Shown piece by piece: positions 53,714 to 62,000 of a stretch of DNA of 64,000 nucleotides. Position 1 is the stretch's first letter; each line of letters starts with the position of its first letter. The stretch covers positions 682,001-746,000 of the forward strand of contig CAWAFH010000018.1 in assembly GCA_963781265.1 (NCBI GenBank), written 5' to 3'. The position numbers and the translations under genes were made by a program. The DNA comes from WHSW01 sp963781265 (GTDB lineage Bacteria; Actinomycetota; Thermoleophilia; Solirubrobacterales; 70-9). The notes below the pieces were generated by a model, which saw nothing but the letters and a program-made list of their open reading frames with translations, was not told where the DNA came from and made no database searches.

Positions 53714-54113
53714 GTTTCGGAACTCCCTCTCTCTCGTTGGCTCTGGTTGTGAAACATATGCGCAGCGGTGAAGTTCCGGCGGGGCGAGCCGTAGCGGGCG
53801 TACGCCGCGCGCGGGCCGACGGGTTGAAATCGCCAGACAGCACAACGGTTTCAACCCGTCGGCGCCAACGATCTCGGGCGGTGAAGAACTTCGCGCAATT
53901 TGCGGACTTGCTTGCGCGGATTGGTGCGAAGTAAGGCTCGGATTGACGCGCCGCGCCGACTGCCGATCTTAGGATCGGGACGAGGCGACAGTTCGATCAG
54001 GGAGAGCGGTTGAGTTCGGGAGCAACGGTGGTCGCGCGTACGGTCGAGGGCGGGTTCGCGCCGCGTGGGGGGCGCGCGCGAACGCGACGGGGTTGTCGAC
54101 GACGGGAAGCTCG
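53714..54113. other. 400-base structured intergenic region between divergent genes
   Basis: No convincing gene is seen. The region carries the 15-bp inverted repeat at 53815-53863. It also carries a second foldable segment at 53888-53932 (ACTTCGC/GCGAAGT outside and CGCGCAA/TTGCGCG inside), and a CCGATC/GGATCGG-type short repeat at 53963-53978. A TTGACG at 53943 could be a -35 element, but no good -10 sequence is at normal spacing. Likely holds the promoters of the propeller gene and the sigma-factor gene. Confidence 0.6.
53815..53863. promoter_or_regulatory. perfect 15-bp inverted repeat, candidate operator
   Basis: The arms are GCCGACGGGTTGAAA and TTTCAACCCGTCGGC, separated by 19 bases. 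All 15 base pairs match. The inner GTTGAAA/TTTCAAC resembles dimeric regulator half-sites. It lies 102 bases upstream of the propeller-gene start and about 250 bases upstream of the sigma-factor start. Confidence 0.75.
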
Positions 54114-55547
54114 ATGAAGCCCGTCGCCACAGCCAGAGCCACGGCCGTTGCCCCGCTGTCGGCGGCCGACGCCGATCGGTGGCGCGAGCGCTCCGGCCGG
54201 CTGTTCGCCGAGTTCGAGCGCCCCGCCAAGGCGATGGTCCGGCGGGCCTTTCGCGGCGCCTTTTCCGACGACGAGCTCGACGACATCTACTCGAACGCCT
54301 GGCTCGGCACCCTGCGCGCGCTCGCCAACCGCCAGTCGAGGCTCGCCGACGACGAGATCCGCTCGTATGTCCTCACCGCGGTCGCAAACCAGGCCGGCAA
54401 GGAGCTGCGCCGGCGCAAGCGCAAGCCGACGGCGCCGCTCGAGCTGGTCGGCTCGGTCGCGGCGAGCGGCGACTCTCCGGAGGAGCGCGCGGCCAGCGCC
54501 GAGCAGTCGCGCGTGACCCGCGACCTGCTCGCATCGATGCCGGCCCGCCGCCGTGCCGTGATTCTGTTGCGCTACGGCTGGGGTCTCGAGCCAAAGCAGG
54601 TCTGTGCGCTGATCACGGGCCTCTCGCCGCGCGCGTACCGCAAGGAGATCACCCGCGGCGTCGACGAGTTGACGGAGAAGCTGCGCGCGGTCGAGGCCGG
54701 TCGCTGGTGCGCCGACCGCGAGCCGCTGCTGAAGGCGCTCGTCGCCGGCGTTGCGGGCGAGGACGAGGAGCGCCAGGCACGTGCGCACCTCGCTCACTGC
54801 CGGCAGTGCTCGCAGTTCGTGGCGCGACTCAGCGGGCACCTGCACGATCTCGGCAGCAGCGCGGCGGCGGTCGGGACCATCGACGGGCTCGACGGCCACC
54901 TCGCGATCGCCGACCGGCTCGGCGACCTCGGCGAGCGGGCGGGATCGTTGGTCGGCCGCGGCTCGACGGCCGCGAGCGACGGCGCCGCGCAGATCGCGGG
55001 ATCGGGCGGAGCGCGCGGCGCCGGTGTCGCCGGCGCGGGACTGGCGGCCAAGGTCGCGAGCCTCGGCGCGGCCGGCAAGGTGGCGCTTGCGTGCGTTGGC
55101 GGCGGTGTCGCCGCGACGGCGTGCGTCGCCGCCGGCATCGGCCCACTCGGCATCGGCATCGGCGACCCCGATCCGAAGCCCCCACCGGCCAAGTCCGCGA
55201 AGCTGCGACCGCGCGCCCAGCGCTCCGCCCCTGCCACCGTCGAGACGGAGACGATGCCCTCGCAGGTCGGCAACGAGTTCGTCCCGCCCCCGCCCCCGCA
55301 GGCTGGACCGGCCGAGGTCACGCCCGAGCCCGCCGCGTCGGATCAGGAGCCGGTCGAAACCGAGACCGCGGTGCCCGAGGTCGCCGCGACGGCCACGCCG
55401 CAGGAGCAGGAGTTCGGCGTCGCGGCCGCTGCCGTGCCTGCGCCGCCGCCGAGTTCGTCGTCGGGTGCAGGCTCCTCCGGGAGCGCCGCGGCGCCGTCAG
55501 CCGGGTCGCCGGAAGCCGCAGCGGTGCACCAGGAGTTCGGACCGTGA
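54114..55547 (+). CDS. sigma-70 family factor with zinc finger and C-terminal membrane anchor
   Basis: 477 residues from ATG 54114 (a GGGAAG lies five bases upstream; a TTG at 54093 is possible). Region 2 (about 28-72) contains SDDELDDIYSNAWLGTLRAL; region 4 (about 138-190) contains RRRAVILLRYGWGLEPKQVC. An anti-sigma-like zinc site follows: C199, then H225xxxC229xxC232 in HLAHCRQC. After a Gly/Ala-rich linker, one membrane segment (about 322-345, VALACVGGGVAATACVAAGI) precedes a Pro/Glu-rich outer tail of about 120 residues. The chain thus joins sigma factor, zinc-finger anti-sigma and anchor. Release probably needs proteolysis. The stop overlaps the GTG of a secreted protein. Confidence 0.85.
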   Translation: MKPVATARATAVAPLSAADADRWRERSGRLFAEFERPAKAMVRRAFRGAFSDDELDDIYSNAWLGTLRALANRQSRLADDEIRSYVLTAVANQAGKELRRRKRKPTAPLELVGSVAASGDSPEERAASAEQSRVTRDLLASMPARRRAVILLRYGWGLEPKQVCALITGLSPRAYRKEITRGVDELTEKLRAVEAGRWCADREPLLKALVAGVAGEDEERQARAHLAHCRQCSQFVARLSGHLHDLGSSAAAVGTIDGLDGHLAIADRLGDLGERAGSLVGRGSTAASDGAAQIAGSGGARGAGVAGAGLAAKVASLGAAGKVALACVGGGVAATACVAAGIGPLGIGIGDPDPKPPPAKSAKLRPRAQRSAPATVETETMPSQVGNEFVPPPPPQAGPAEVTPEPAASDQEPVETETAVPEVAATATPQEQEFGVAAAAVPAPPPSSSSGAGSSGSAAAPSAGSPEAAAVHQEFGP

Positions 55548-57389
55548 GGGCCGCGATCGCCGCTGGCCTGCTCGCCGTCGCCGGCGCGCTCGCGTCGGCG
55601 CCGTCGGCCGAAGCGGCCGGCGGGATCTACAACGTCGTCAAGTGCCATCCGTGGCACATCGAGGCCGACGAGGTCGAGAACACCGGAGGCCACCCGAGCT
55701 ACGCGTTCGAGAACGACTGCTACGGAGCGTCGCCCGACCCCAAGATCGGGCTCTTCAATACCGGTGCGGCGGGCAACAACGCCTACCGCCAGATCATGCT
55801 CAGCGCCCCCGCCGGCACCCACATCGAGACCGCTTGCCTCGACTACAAGCTCCGCCGCGACAGCCATCACCGCGCGGAGATCCTCGCCTTCCCGGGCTTC
55901 GCCGTCCTCGCCAGCGGCGGCGACGGGCCGGACGGTTGGGTGGGCCGCTGCTTCGACATCAGCAGCTCACAGCTCATCGTGCGCCTCGCCTGCAACGAGC
56001 CCGGCGGCTGCCCGTCAGGCCCGAACGCACACGCTTGGGTGCGGAACCTCACCATCGCCCTCGCCGACGACCACGACCCGTCGATCACCGCCTTCGGCGG
56101 CGACCTCCTGGCGCCCGGCTGGATCCGCGGCACGAAGACGCTGATCGCCGACGCGGCGGACCTGGGCTCGGGCGTCTACCAGCTCGTGGGGTATGTGAAT
56201 GGGGTGGAGGTTGGGCGGGGGCCGAGCCGAATGCCACACCGAGCCGCTTGGGTTGGAACTTCTCGCCGACGGTTCGACCCGTGTGACGCCAGGACCGGGA
56301 CATCGGTATCTCGAATCTAGACACCGCGACGCGCCCGTTCGTCAATGGGCTCAACCGCGTTCAGGTCTATGCCGCGGACTACGCAGCGAACACGGCGACT
56401 CCAGTGAGTCACGCGTCTCGAGTAGACAACGCCGACCCGAGGCGGCGTTCGTCGGACTCAGCCGCCGACGATCCGGAGGTCATTCATGCGCTAGCGTCGT
56501 GGACGCGCATTCGGGCGTCGAGCCAGCGCATCGATCGCGTACCGCGCGGTCGGCGCCGAGGATTGGCAGCCGCTCGCGACCCGGATCGTCGGGAGGGAGG
56601 CACGTGCGCGGGTCGATTCATCGGCGGTGGCGCCGGGGGAGTACGAGTTCGTCGTTCGAGTCACGGATGTGGCCGGCAACTCGATTCGAGACGACCCTCC
56701 GGGACGACGGGACGCCGATGCGACTCCATTTCCCGTTGCGGGCCGCTGCCAAGCTGCGCGCAGGGCTGGGGGAGGGGCGCTCGACGGGACAGACGGTCCC
56801 GTACGGCGTCGCCTCGTCGGTACATGGACGCCTAACCGACTCGGCCGGAGAGCCGCTCGCCGGCCAGCGCGTAGTAGTGGTCGACCACTTCAGCAACGGA
56901 GCACTCTTCCCACGCGCGGAGCGCCCGGTCGTAACCGACGATGAGGGCCGGTTCACCGCGCCCGAGCCCGCCGGTCCGACCCGGTCGGTCGAGGTCGAGT
57001 ACCCGGGCAACTCGAAGTATCTGCCGGCAACAGAAGGGGTCGGCAGGTTCGCGGTCAAGGGTGCGGCGAGCTTCAAGACGTCATCAGATGTGGTGAGGGA
57101 AGGCACAGCGATCGTCTTCAGCGGCCAGGTCAAGCACCGCGGGGCGCGGATTCCCGTAGGCGGCAAGCTGATCGAGGTTCAGTATCGGCTGAAGACGGGC
57201 CGCCAACGAACGCTCAAGGAGCCCTTCCGCACGGCGCCGGACGGTTCGTACCGACTCTCGTACCGGTTTTCGAAGGCGCTGACTGCCGACGCCTTGTTCC
57301 GGTTCAGGGTCAAGGTTCGCGGCGAGGGGAACTGGCCGTTCAAGGGGTCGACCTCGAAGTGGCGCAAGGTCATCGTTCGTGCCCATTGA
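55544..57389 (+). pseudogene. secreted protein, frameshifted in the middle
   Basis: GTG 55544 (GTGA overlap with the sigma gene) opens a signal peptide, RAAIAAGLLAVAGALASAPS, and an intact domain to about 56215. From there to about 56700 the protein continues in changing frames: CHTEPLGLELLADGSTRVTP, DIGISNLDTATRPFVNGLNR, EYEFVVRVTDVAGNSIRDD. From about 56700 a single frame runs to the stop: HGRLTDSAGEPLAGQRVVVV, EVEYPGNSKYLPATEGVGRF, VEVQYRLK-like segments. The C-terminal part looks like Ig-like/carboxypeptidase-regulatory repeats. At least four single-base breaks are needed, none creating a nonsense codon when corrected. It may be the surface partner sensed by the sigma factor. Confidence 0.7.
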
Positions 57390-57438
57390 CTTGTGCGCAA
57401 CCCGGTCGGCGTGCGACTGTTAGAGCGGAGGGAGGGAG

Positions 57439-57988
57439 ATGAAGCTCAGAACGCCGAGCCACGCCACCGTTGTCGCCTACCTGGCGCTCTTCGTCGCGAT
57501 CGGAGGAAGCGCCTACGCCGTCAGCAAGATCGGCTCTGCGCAGATCGAGAACCGCTCGATCAAGGGGAAGGACGTCGCGGATGAGGCTTTGGGCCCACGG
57601 CAGGTCGACGAGGCGAAGCTGGCGGGACCGATCGCGGTCGGCGACGCGACGATCGAGTCGTCTGTGACCCACCGCCGAGCGGTGAGATTGACTGCATCGG
57701 CAAGACGATCCGGCTCGCTCGCGAGGTCCAGCGTTGCTGATCGTCGCGACCGGTGTCGGCTCGGCTGGGACTGGTGCGTGCGCGATGCAAGTCGACGGCG
57801 CGACGTCTAACGGGCAGAGTCCTAGGAGCGGACGACGCGGACCGATCGCCTCACGAAGCTGACCACCACCGCTCCCGAAGGGCCAGCACACGGTCGCGCT
57901 TGACATGTCACAGAGGCGGTACGCCTTGACGTGTGAAGCGACCTCGCCATCGTCCGCGATCGCCGTCACCAACGCCGATCTCGGCTAA
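57439..57988 (+). pseudogene. small secreted protein of an actinobacterial family, frameshifted
   Basis: From ATG 57439, preceded by GGAGGGAG, the start KLRTPSHATVVAYLALFVAI leads to a GGSAYA cleavage site and KIGSAQIENRSIKGKDVADE, a signature of secreted proteins frequent in Thermoleophilia. The frame is lost near 57660. Later pieces, VATGVGSAGTGACAMQVDGA and HTVALDMSQRRYALTCEATS, run in other frames to a TAA at 57986-57988. At least three frame changes are needed. Function unknown. Confidence 0.65.
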
Positions 57989-58018
57989 CCGCCGCTCCCG
58001 TCGCCGCCCCGACCCGCC

Positions 58019-58510
58019 CTACAACCGATACCGCGCCAGATCCGCGTCCAACCGCTTCGAGTCCGCTTCGTCCATCGCCTCCGCCGGCGGTTCCGCGGAA
58101 CCGCCGAAATCGTCGCCCCCCTCATCGCCCCCGCCCTTCCGCCAGCGCCTGAGCCCCACGACGATCGCCACGAGCGCCGCGAGGATCGCCGCGCCCGGCA
58201 CCAGCCACGCGACCAGGTCGAACCCGGAGTCGTCCGGCGTCGCCAGCACCTCCGAGCCGAACTCGGCGACGAGGCGGTCCTTGATCTCGTCCTTGGTCAG
58301 GCCCTCGGCGATCAGCCCGCGGATGAAGTCGCGCTCCTGGTTCGCCTGCGGGGCCTCGGTCGCGAGCTCGAGCGGGACGCCGCAGACGATGCACATCACC
58401 TCGTCCTCGATATCGGGGAGAGAGGTCTGGGGCTCGGCCGACTGCGCAGCCGCCAGCGGCGGAAGCGCGAGCGTCGCGACGGCCACGAGCAGCGCCACCC
58501 GCCGGACCAT
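58019..58510 (-). CDS. cytochrome c maturation protein CcmH/CycL-like
   Basis: 163 residues from ATG 58510, which shares a base with the TlpA stop; a GTG at 58513 is also coupled. Signal peptide RRVALLVAVATLALPPLAAA, then the redox motif CIVC in EVMCIVCGVPLELA (LRCxxC in classical CcmH), FIRGLIAEGLTKDEIKDRLV, FGSEVLATPDDSGFDLVAWL and one membrane segment AILAALVAIVVGLR. It keeps apocytochrome c cysteines reduced for heme attachment. The 3' end holds the 22-bp palindrome. Confidence 0.87.
   Translation of the reverse strand: MVRRVALLVAVATLALPPLAAAQSAEPQTSLPDIEDEVMCIVCGVPLELATEAPQANQERDFIRGLIAEGLTKDEIKDRLVAEFGSEVLATPDDSGFDLVAWLVPGAAILAALVAIVVGLRRWRKGGGDEGGDDFGGSAEPPAEAMDEADSKRLDADLARYRL
58085..58106. 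repeat. 22-bp palindrome within the ccmH-like gene
   Basis: The perfect palindrome shares the 18-base core GCGGTTCCGCGGAACCGC with 48085-48102. Here it encodes Gly-Gly-Ser-Ala-Glu-Pro in the C-terminal tail. Confidence 0.7.
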
Positions 58511-59034
58511 CACGCCCCCTCGATCATCGGCGCGACCTGCTGGTTCAGGAACGACTCGGTGACCTGCCCGGGCAGCTGCAGCGCGAGGTTGCCGTCGGGA
58601 TCGACCAGAAACGACTCCGGGACCCCGGTCGTCTTCAGCCCCTCCTTCGCGTAGTTGCCGTCGCCGTCGTGAAGCTGGGGGTAGGTGAGGTTGAACTCGT
58701 CGACGAAGCCGAGCCCGCCCTCGCCGGTCTCCTGGGTGTCGATCCCGAGCACCTCGAAGTCGTCATCGCGGTGGCGGCGATAGAAGCTCTCGAGCGCCGG
58801 CGCCTCGTCACGGCACGGCCCGCACCACGAGGCCCAGACATTGACGAGGACCCACTTGCCCTGGTGATCGGCGACGGAGCCGGTCTCGGATTCGGAGCCG
58901 AGCACCGGCAGCGAGTCGGTCGGTACCTCGTCCCCGACCGACAGCCGCGCCTCGCCCTTCGACACGAGGCCGAAGACGAGCAGGCCGACGATGGCGAGGA
59001 CGCCCATGAAGACGGCGAAGGCCCGCGCGCTCAC
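58510..59034 (-). CDS. TlpA/CcmG-like thiol-disulfide oxidoreductase
   Basis: 174 residues from GTG 59034; a TTG at 59058 gives eight more residues. A membrane anchor FAVFMGVLAIVGLLVFGLVS is followed by a thioredoxin fold with WASWCGPCRDEAPALESFY and the cis-Pro loop TTGVPESFLVDPDGN. It works outside the membrane with CcmH to reduce apocytochrome c thiols. Coupled to the ccmH-like gene, forming a two-gene maturation unit separated from ccmE by about 4 kb. Confidence 0.92.
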   Translation of the reverse strand: MSARAFAVFMGVLAIVGLLVFGLVSKGEARLSVGDEVPTDSLPVLGSESETGSVADHQGKWVLVNVWASWCGPCRDEAPALESFYRRHRDDDFEVLGIDTQETGEGGLGFVDEFNLTYPQLHDGDGNYAKEGLKTTGVPESFLVDPDGNLALQLPGQVTESFLNQQVAPMIEGA

Positions 59035-59082
59035 CCGCCGAAGCGTAGAGAGGCTCAATCACGGTCTAGACTGCGGCGCTCT

Positions 59083-59155
59083 GCGGGAGTAGCTCAGTTG
59101 GTAGAGCACCAGCTTCCCAAGCTGGGGGTCGCGGGTTCGAGACCCGTCTCCCGCT
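59083..59155 (+). tRNA. tRNA-Gly(CCC)
   Basis: The cloverleaf folds fully: acceptor GCGGGAG/CTCCCGC, D-arm GCTC...GAGC, anticodon stem CCAGC/GCTGG with loop TTCCCAA (anticodon CCC after the invariant T33), and the T-arm GCGGG TTCGAGA CCCGT. The discriminator base is T and no CCA is encoded. It starts 49 bases upstream of, and divergent from, the TlpA-like gene. Confidence 0.95.
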
Positions 59156-59287
59156 TTCGCCTCGCGGCTCGCGCCCGCCGAAGGCCTCGCGCCGCTGGGG
59201 CATCACCGCGCCAGGGAAGGTTCGCGGCTGCGAGGCGCGAAGTGCCCCTGTTGGTAGTCCAACCGAACCCATTTAGGGGAGGAGCGC

Positions 59288-59737
59288 ATGAACAAAAAGG
59301 GGCTCGTCGTCGCGATCGCGGCGACTCTGACTCTCAGCCTGATGGTCCCGATCTTCGCGTCAGCGGGGACCGCGATCACCGCCCACGCGACGGGCGATCA
59401 GGTCGTCAACCCGGCCGGCGGCGACCCGAAGGGCGTCGCTGACTTCCGGCTCAAGGTGAACCGGGTCAAGCAGCGGATCTGTTACACGATCACGTTCTCC
59501 AAGATCGACGACGTGACCGGAGCCTTCCTGCACAAGGGCGGCCCGAACCAGATCGCGCGTCCGATCGCGACCTTCTTCACCGACAAGCAGGGCGCGACCA
59601 GCCCCCGCAAGGGTTGCGTGAAGAACCTCAAGAAGCGGATCGTCAAGCGCCTCAAGCGCAAGCCCGATGCGCACTACGTCGACCTGACCTCGAAGAATCG
59701 CCCCAACGGCGCGGTTCGCGGCCAGCTCGAGGAGTAG
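59288..59737 (+). CDS. secreted CHRD domain protein
   Basis: 149 residues from ATG 59288 with a strong GGGGAGGAG upstream. The signal peptide GLVVAIAATLTLSLMVPIFA is followed by one CHRD domain: HATGDQVVNPAGGDPKGVAD, FRLKVNRVKQRICYTITFSK, FLHKGGPNQIARPIATFF and VDLTSKNRPNGAVRGQL. CHRD modules occur in chordin and in many secreted bacterial proteins; the role in bacteria is unclear. Confidence 0.9.
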   Translation: MNKKGLVVAIAATLTLSLMVPIFASAGTAITAHATGDQVVNPAGGDPKGVADFRLKVNRVKQRICYTITFSKIDDVTGAFLHKGGPNQIARPIATFFTDKQGATSPRKGCVKNLKKRIVKRLKRKPDAHYVDLTSKNRPNGAVRGQLEE

Positions 59738-59751
59738 TTCCCGACGGTCGA

Positions 59752-59781
59752 GGGGCGCGCCGGCATCGTCCGGCGCGCCCC
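59752..59781 (+). terminator. strong GC hairpin after the CHRD gene
   Basis: The 12-bp perfect stem GGGGCGCGCCGG/CCGGCGCGCCCC with loop CATCGT starts 14 bases after the CHRD stop. No T-run follows. Probably an intrinsic-like terminator of the high-GC type. Confidence 0.7.
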
Positions 59782-59829
59782 GCCGACCTTCCTCCGGGCG
59801 CGGCGGGCGGCCACTAGGCTGGCTCGCCG

Positions 59830-60726
59830 ATGATCGTCTGTCTCGGCGAAGCCCTGGTCGACCTGATCTGCGAGCGGCCGGTCGGGTCACTCGGCGAGGC
59901 CGACTCGTTCTCGCCGCACTTCGGCGGCGCGCTCGCCAACGTCGCGGTCGCCGCCCGCCGCGCCGGCGCCGACTCGGCGCTCGCCGGCGCCGCCGGCGAT
60001 GACGAGTGGGGTCGCTGGCTCGCCGAGCGGCTCGAGCGCGAGGGTGTCGGCCTCGACTTCTTCGAGCTGATCGAGGGCGAACAGACGCCGCTCGCCTTCG
60101 CGACCTTCGGCGCCGACGGCGAGCCGAGCTTTCAGATCTATGGCGACGCGATCGAGCTCGCGGTCGCCGCGGTCGCGCCGCGCATCGAGCCCGCGATCGA
60201 GGCGGCGACCGCCCTCGTCTTCGGCTCGACCACGCTCGCCACGCCGGGCGAGCGCGAGGTCACGCTGCGCGCCCGCGAGCTCGCGCTCGAGCGGGGCGCT
60301 CGGATCTGCTTCGACCCCAACATCCGCCCGAACCGATGGGGCGGTGACCCCGAACCCGCGGCGGCGGTCTCACGCGAGCTGATCGCCGGTTCGGCCGTTG
60401 TCCGCGCCAACCGCACCGAGGCGACCCGGATCGCCGGCGTCGAGGACCCGCGCGAGGCTGCGGAGGCGATCGCCGCGCTCGGCGCCGACCTGGCGGTCGT
60501 CACGCTCGGCGCGGAGGGGGCGGTGATTCGCGGCGCTTGCGACGCCGAGGCGCCGGCGCCCGAGGTCGAGGTGGTCTCGACGATTGGCGCCGGGGATGCG
60601 TTCATGGGAACGCTGGTCGCGGGGCTCGCGAACCTCGACTGGAACCTGGAGCGGGCCGACGAGGCGCTCGGTCCGGCGCTCGACGCCGCGGCAGCCGCGT
60701 GTACGCGGATGCCCGCGCTCGACTAG
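59830..60726 (+). CDS. PfkB family carbohydrate kinase
   Basis: 298 residues from ATG 59830. The N-terminal MIVCLGEALVDLICERPVGS, GGALANVAVAARRAGADSAL and the C-terminal TIGAGDAFMGTLVAGL (catalytic Asp and anion hole) are the two PfkB signatures. Resembles fructokinases and ribokinase-like enzymes. It phosphorylates a sugar, probably fructose, in the cytoplasm. Confidence 0.92.
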   Translation: MIVCLGEALVDLICERPVGSLGEADSFSPHFGGALANVAVAARRAGADSALAGAAGDDEWGRWLAERLEREGVGLDFFELIEGEQTPLAFATFGADGEPSFQIYGDAIELAVAAVAPRIEPAIEAATALVFGSTTLATPGEREVTLRARELALERGARICFDPNIRPNRWGGDPEPAAAVSRELIAGSAVVRANRTEATRIAGVEDPREAAEAIAALGADLAVVTLGAEGAVIRGACDAEAPAPEVEVVSTIGAGDAFMGTLVAGLANLDWNLERADEALGPALDAAAAACTRMPALD

Positions 60727-60735
60727 GGTGGTCGC

Positions 60736-61476
60736 GTGAGCGGGGAGCCCATCCAGTCGCGCGTCCGCGTCGGCAAGGTCATCAGCGAGACGTTTGCGCT
60801 TTACGGCGCCTACGCCGGTCCGCTGCTCGGCAGCGCCTTCGTCGTCTTCGTGCTGACCGGCGTTCTGCAGGCGCTGCTGCGCGATTCGGGCGGCTTCGTG
60901 CTCGCGCTCGTCGCCACCGTCATCGGCCTGGTCGCGAGCGCTCTCTACACCGGCTTCGTCGTCTCTTTGGTCAGCGACGTGCGCGACGGCAGGCGCGATC
61001 AGAGCGTCGGCCAGCTGTTCGCCGCGGCCAGGGACGTGATCTGGCCGCTGATCGGCGCCGCGGTTCTCGCCGGGATCGGGATCACGATCGGGCTCGCGCT
61101 GCTGATCATCCCCGGCCTCTTCTTGCTCACGATCTGGGCGGTGATCTCGCCCGCGATCGTGATCGAGCGGGTCGGCGTCCTCGGCTCGTTCGGGCGCAGC
61201 CACGAGCTCGTCCGGGGCAATGCCTGGGAGGTCTTCGGCGCGATCCTGGTCGGCTTCTTGATCTCGATCGTGGCCGGCTTCATCGCCGCTGCGATCGGCA
61301 CGAGCATCGGCCTCGGCGCCCTGATCGTGCTCGTGATCGCCGTCAGCGTGCTGACCGCGCCGATCCCGGCACTGATCGCGAGCATCCTCTTCTTCGACCT
61401 CGGCGGCGGCACCGCGGCCGCGGCCAGCACGGCGCCGCCGGGCGAGTCCCCGCCCGAGCCTCCCGCGACCGCCTAG
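60736..61476 (+). CDS. polytopic membrane protein (YciC/DUF975-like)
   Basis: 246 residues from GTG 60736. Six to seven hydrophobic segments, with a cytoplasmic start SRVRVGKVISETFALYGAYA, a central IIPGLFLLTIWAVISPAIVI and RSHELVRGNAWEVFGAILVG. This pattern, with an Arg-Ser-x-Glu-Leu motif after the third segment pair, is common to glycerophosphodiester-phosphodiesterase membrane domains and DUF975-like proteins. The tail is Pro/Ala-rich. Function unknown. Confidence 0.8.
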   Translation: MSGEPIQSRVRVGKVISETFALYGAYAGPLLGSAFVVFVLTGVLQALLRDSGGFVLALVATVIGLVASALYTGFVVSLVSDVRDGRRDQSVGQLFAAARDVIWPLIGAAVLAGIGITIGLALLIIPGLFLLTIWAVISPAIVIERVGVLGSFGRSHELVRGNAWEVFGAILVGFLISIVAGFIAAAIGTSIGLGALIVLVIAVSVLTAPIPALIASILFFDLGGGTAAAASTAPPGESPPEPPATA

Positions 61477-61493
61477 CCGCTACCTTCGCTCGC

Positions 61494-62000
61494 GTGAGCG
61501 GCGGCGCACCGATCGAGGTCGTCAAGACCTACCTCGAGATCACCGATCTCTCCGACCTGCGCCCGCCCGAGCGCCCGCCCGGGCGGCCTTTCGACCTTGA
61601 GCGGGTCAGCGACCCGGAACTGAATCGATGGTTCTACGAGCGTGTCGGTGCCAACCATTACTGGGTCGACCGGCTGGGCTGGACCGACGGGCAGTGGGCC
61701 GACTGGGAGCGGCGGGTCGAGACGTGGGTCGTGGTCGTCGAGGGCGAGCGGGGCGGCTACTTCGAGCTCGAGCCCTACTCGCGCGGGCGGCTCGTCCAGC
61801 TCGCCTACTTCGGCCTGCTGAAGCCCTTCCAGGGGCTTGGGATCGGTGGCCACGCGCTCGCCCAGGCGATCCGGCGCGGGCTCGAGCTCGGGCCCAAGGT
61901 CGCGGTGAGCACCAACACCCAGGACGGCCCGTACGCGCTCGCCAACTACGAGGCCCGGGGGATGCAGCCCGTCCGCCGCGAGCGGGGGACGATCGGGTAG
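61494..62000 (+). CDS. GNAT family N-acetyltransferase
   Basis: 168 residues from GTG 61494. The acetyl-CoA loop QGLGIGGHALAQAIRRGLEL is preceded by QLAYFGLLKPF and followed by VAVSTNTQDGPYALANYEAR. YERVGANHYWVDRLGWTDGQ in the N-terminal part is characteristic of a subgroup of bacterial GNATs. The acceptor is unknown. Confidence 0.87.
   Translation: MSGGAPIEVVKTYLEITDLSDLRPPERPPGRPFDLERVSDPELNRWFYERVGANHYWVDRLGWTDGQWADWERRVETWVVVVEGERGGYFELEPYSRGRLVQLAYFGLLKPFQGLGIGGHALAQAIRRGLELGPKVAVSTNTQDGPYALANYEARGMQPVRRERGTIG

Noticed and set aside
53881..53934. 17-codon open frame (VKNFAQFADLLARIGAK) upstream of the sigma gene as a leader peptide
   Set aside because: No ribosome site and it lies within foldable DNA; one short helix can occur by chance. 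Kept only as part of the structured region.
53943..53975. TTGACG...TAGGAT as a promoter of the sigma gene
   Set aside because: The 21-base spacer is too long and the closer hexamer ATCTTA is a poor -10 element; not enough support.
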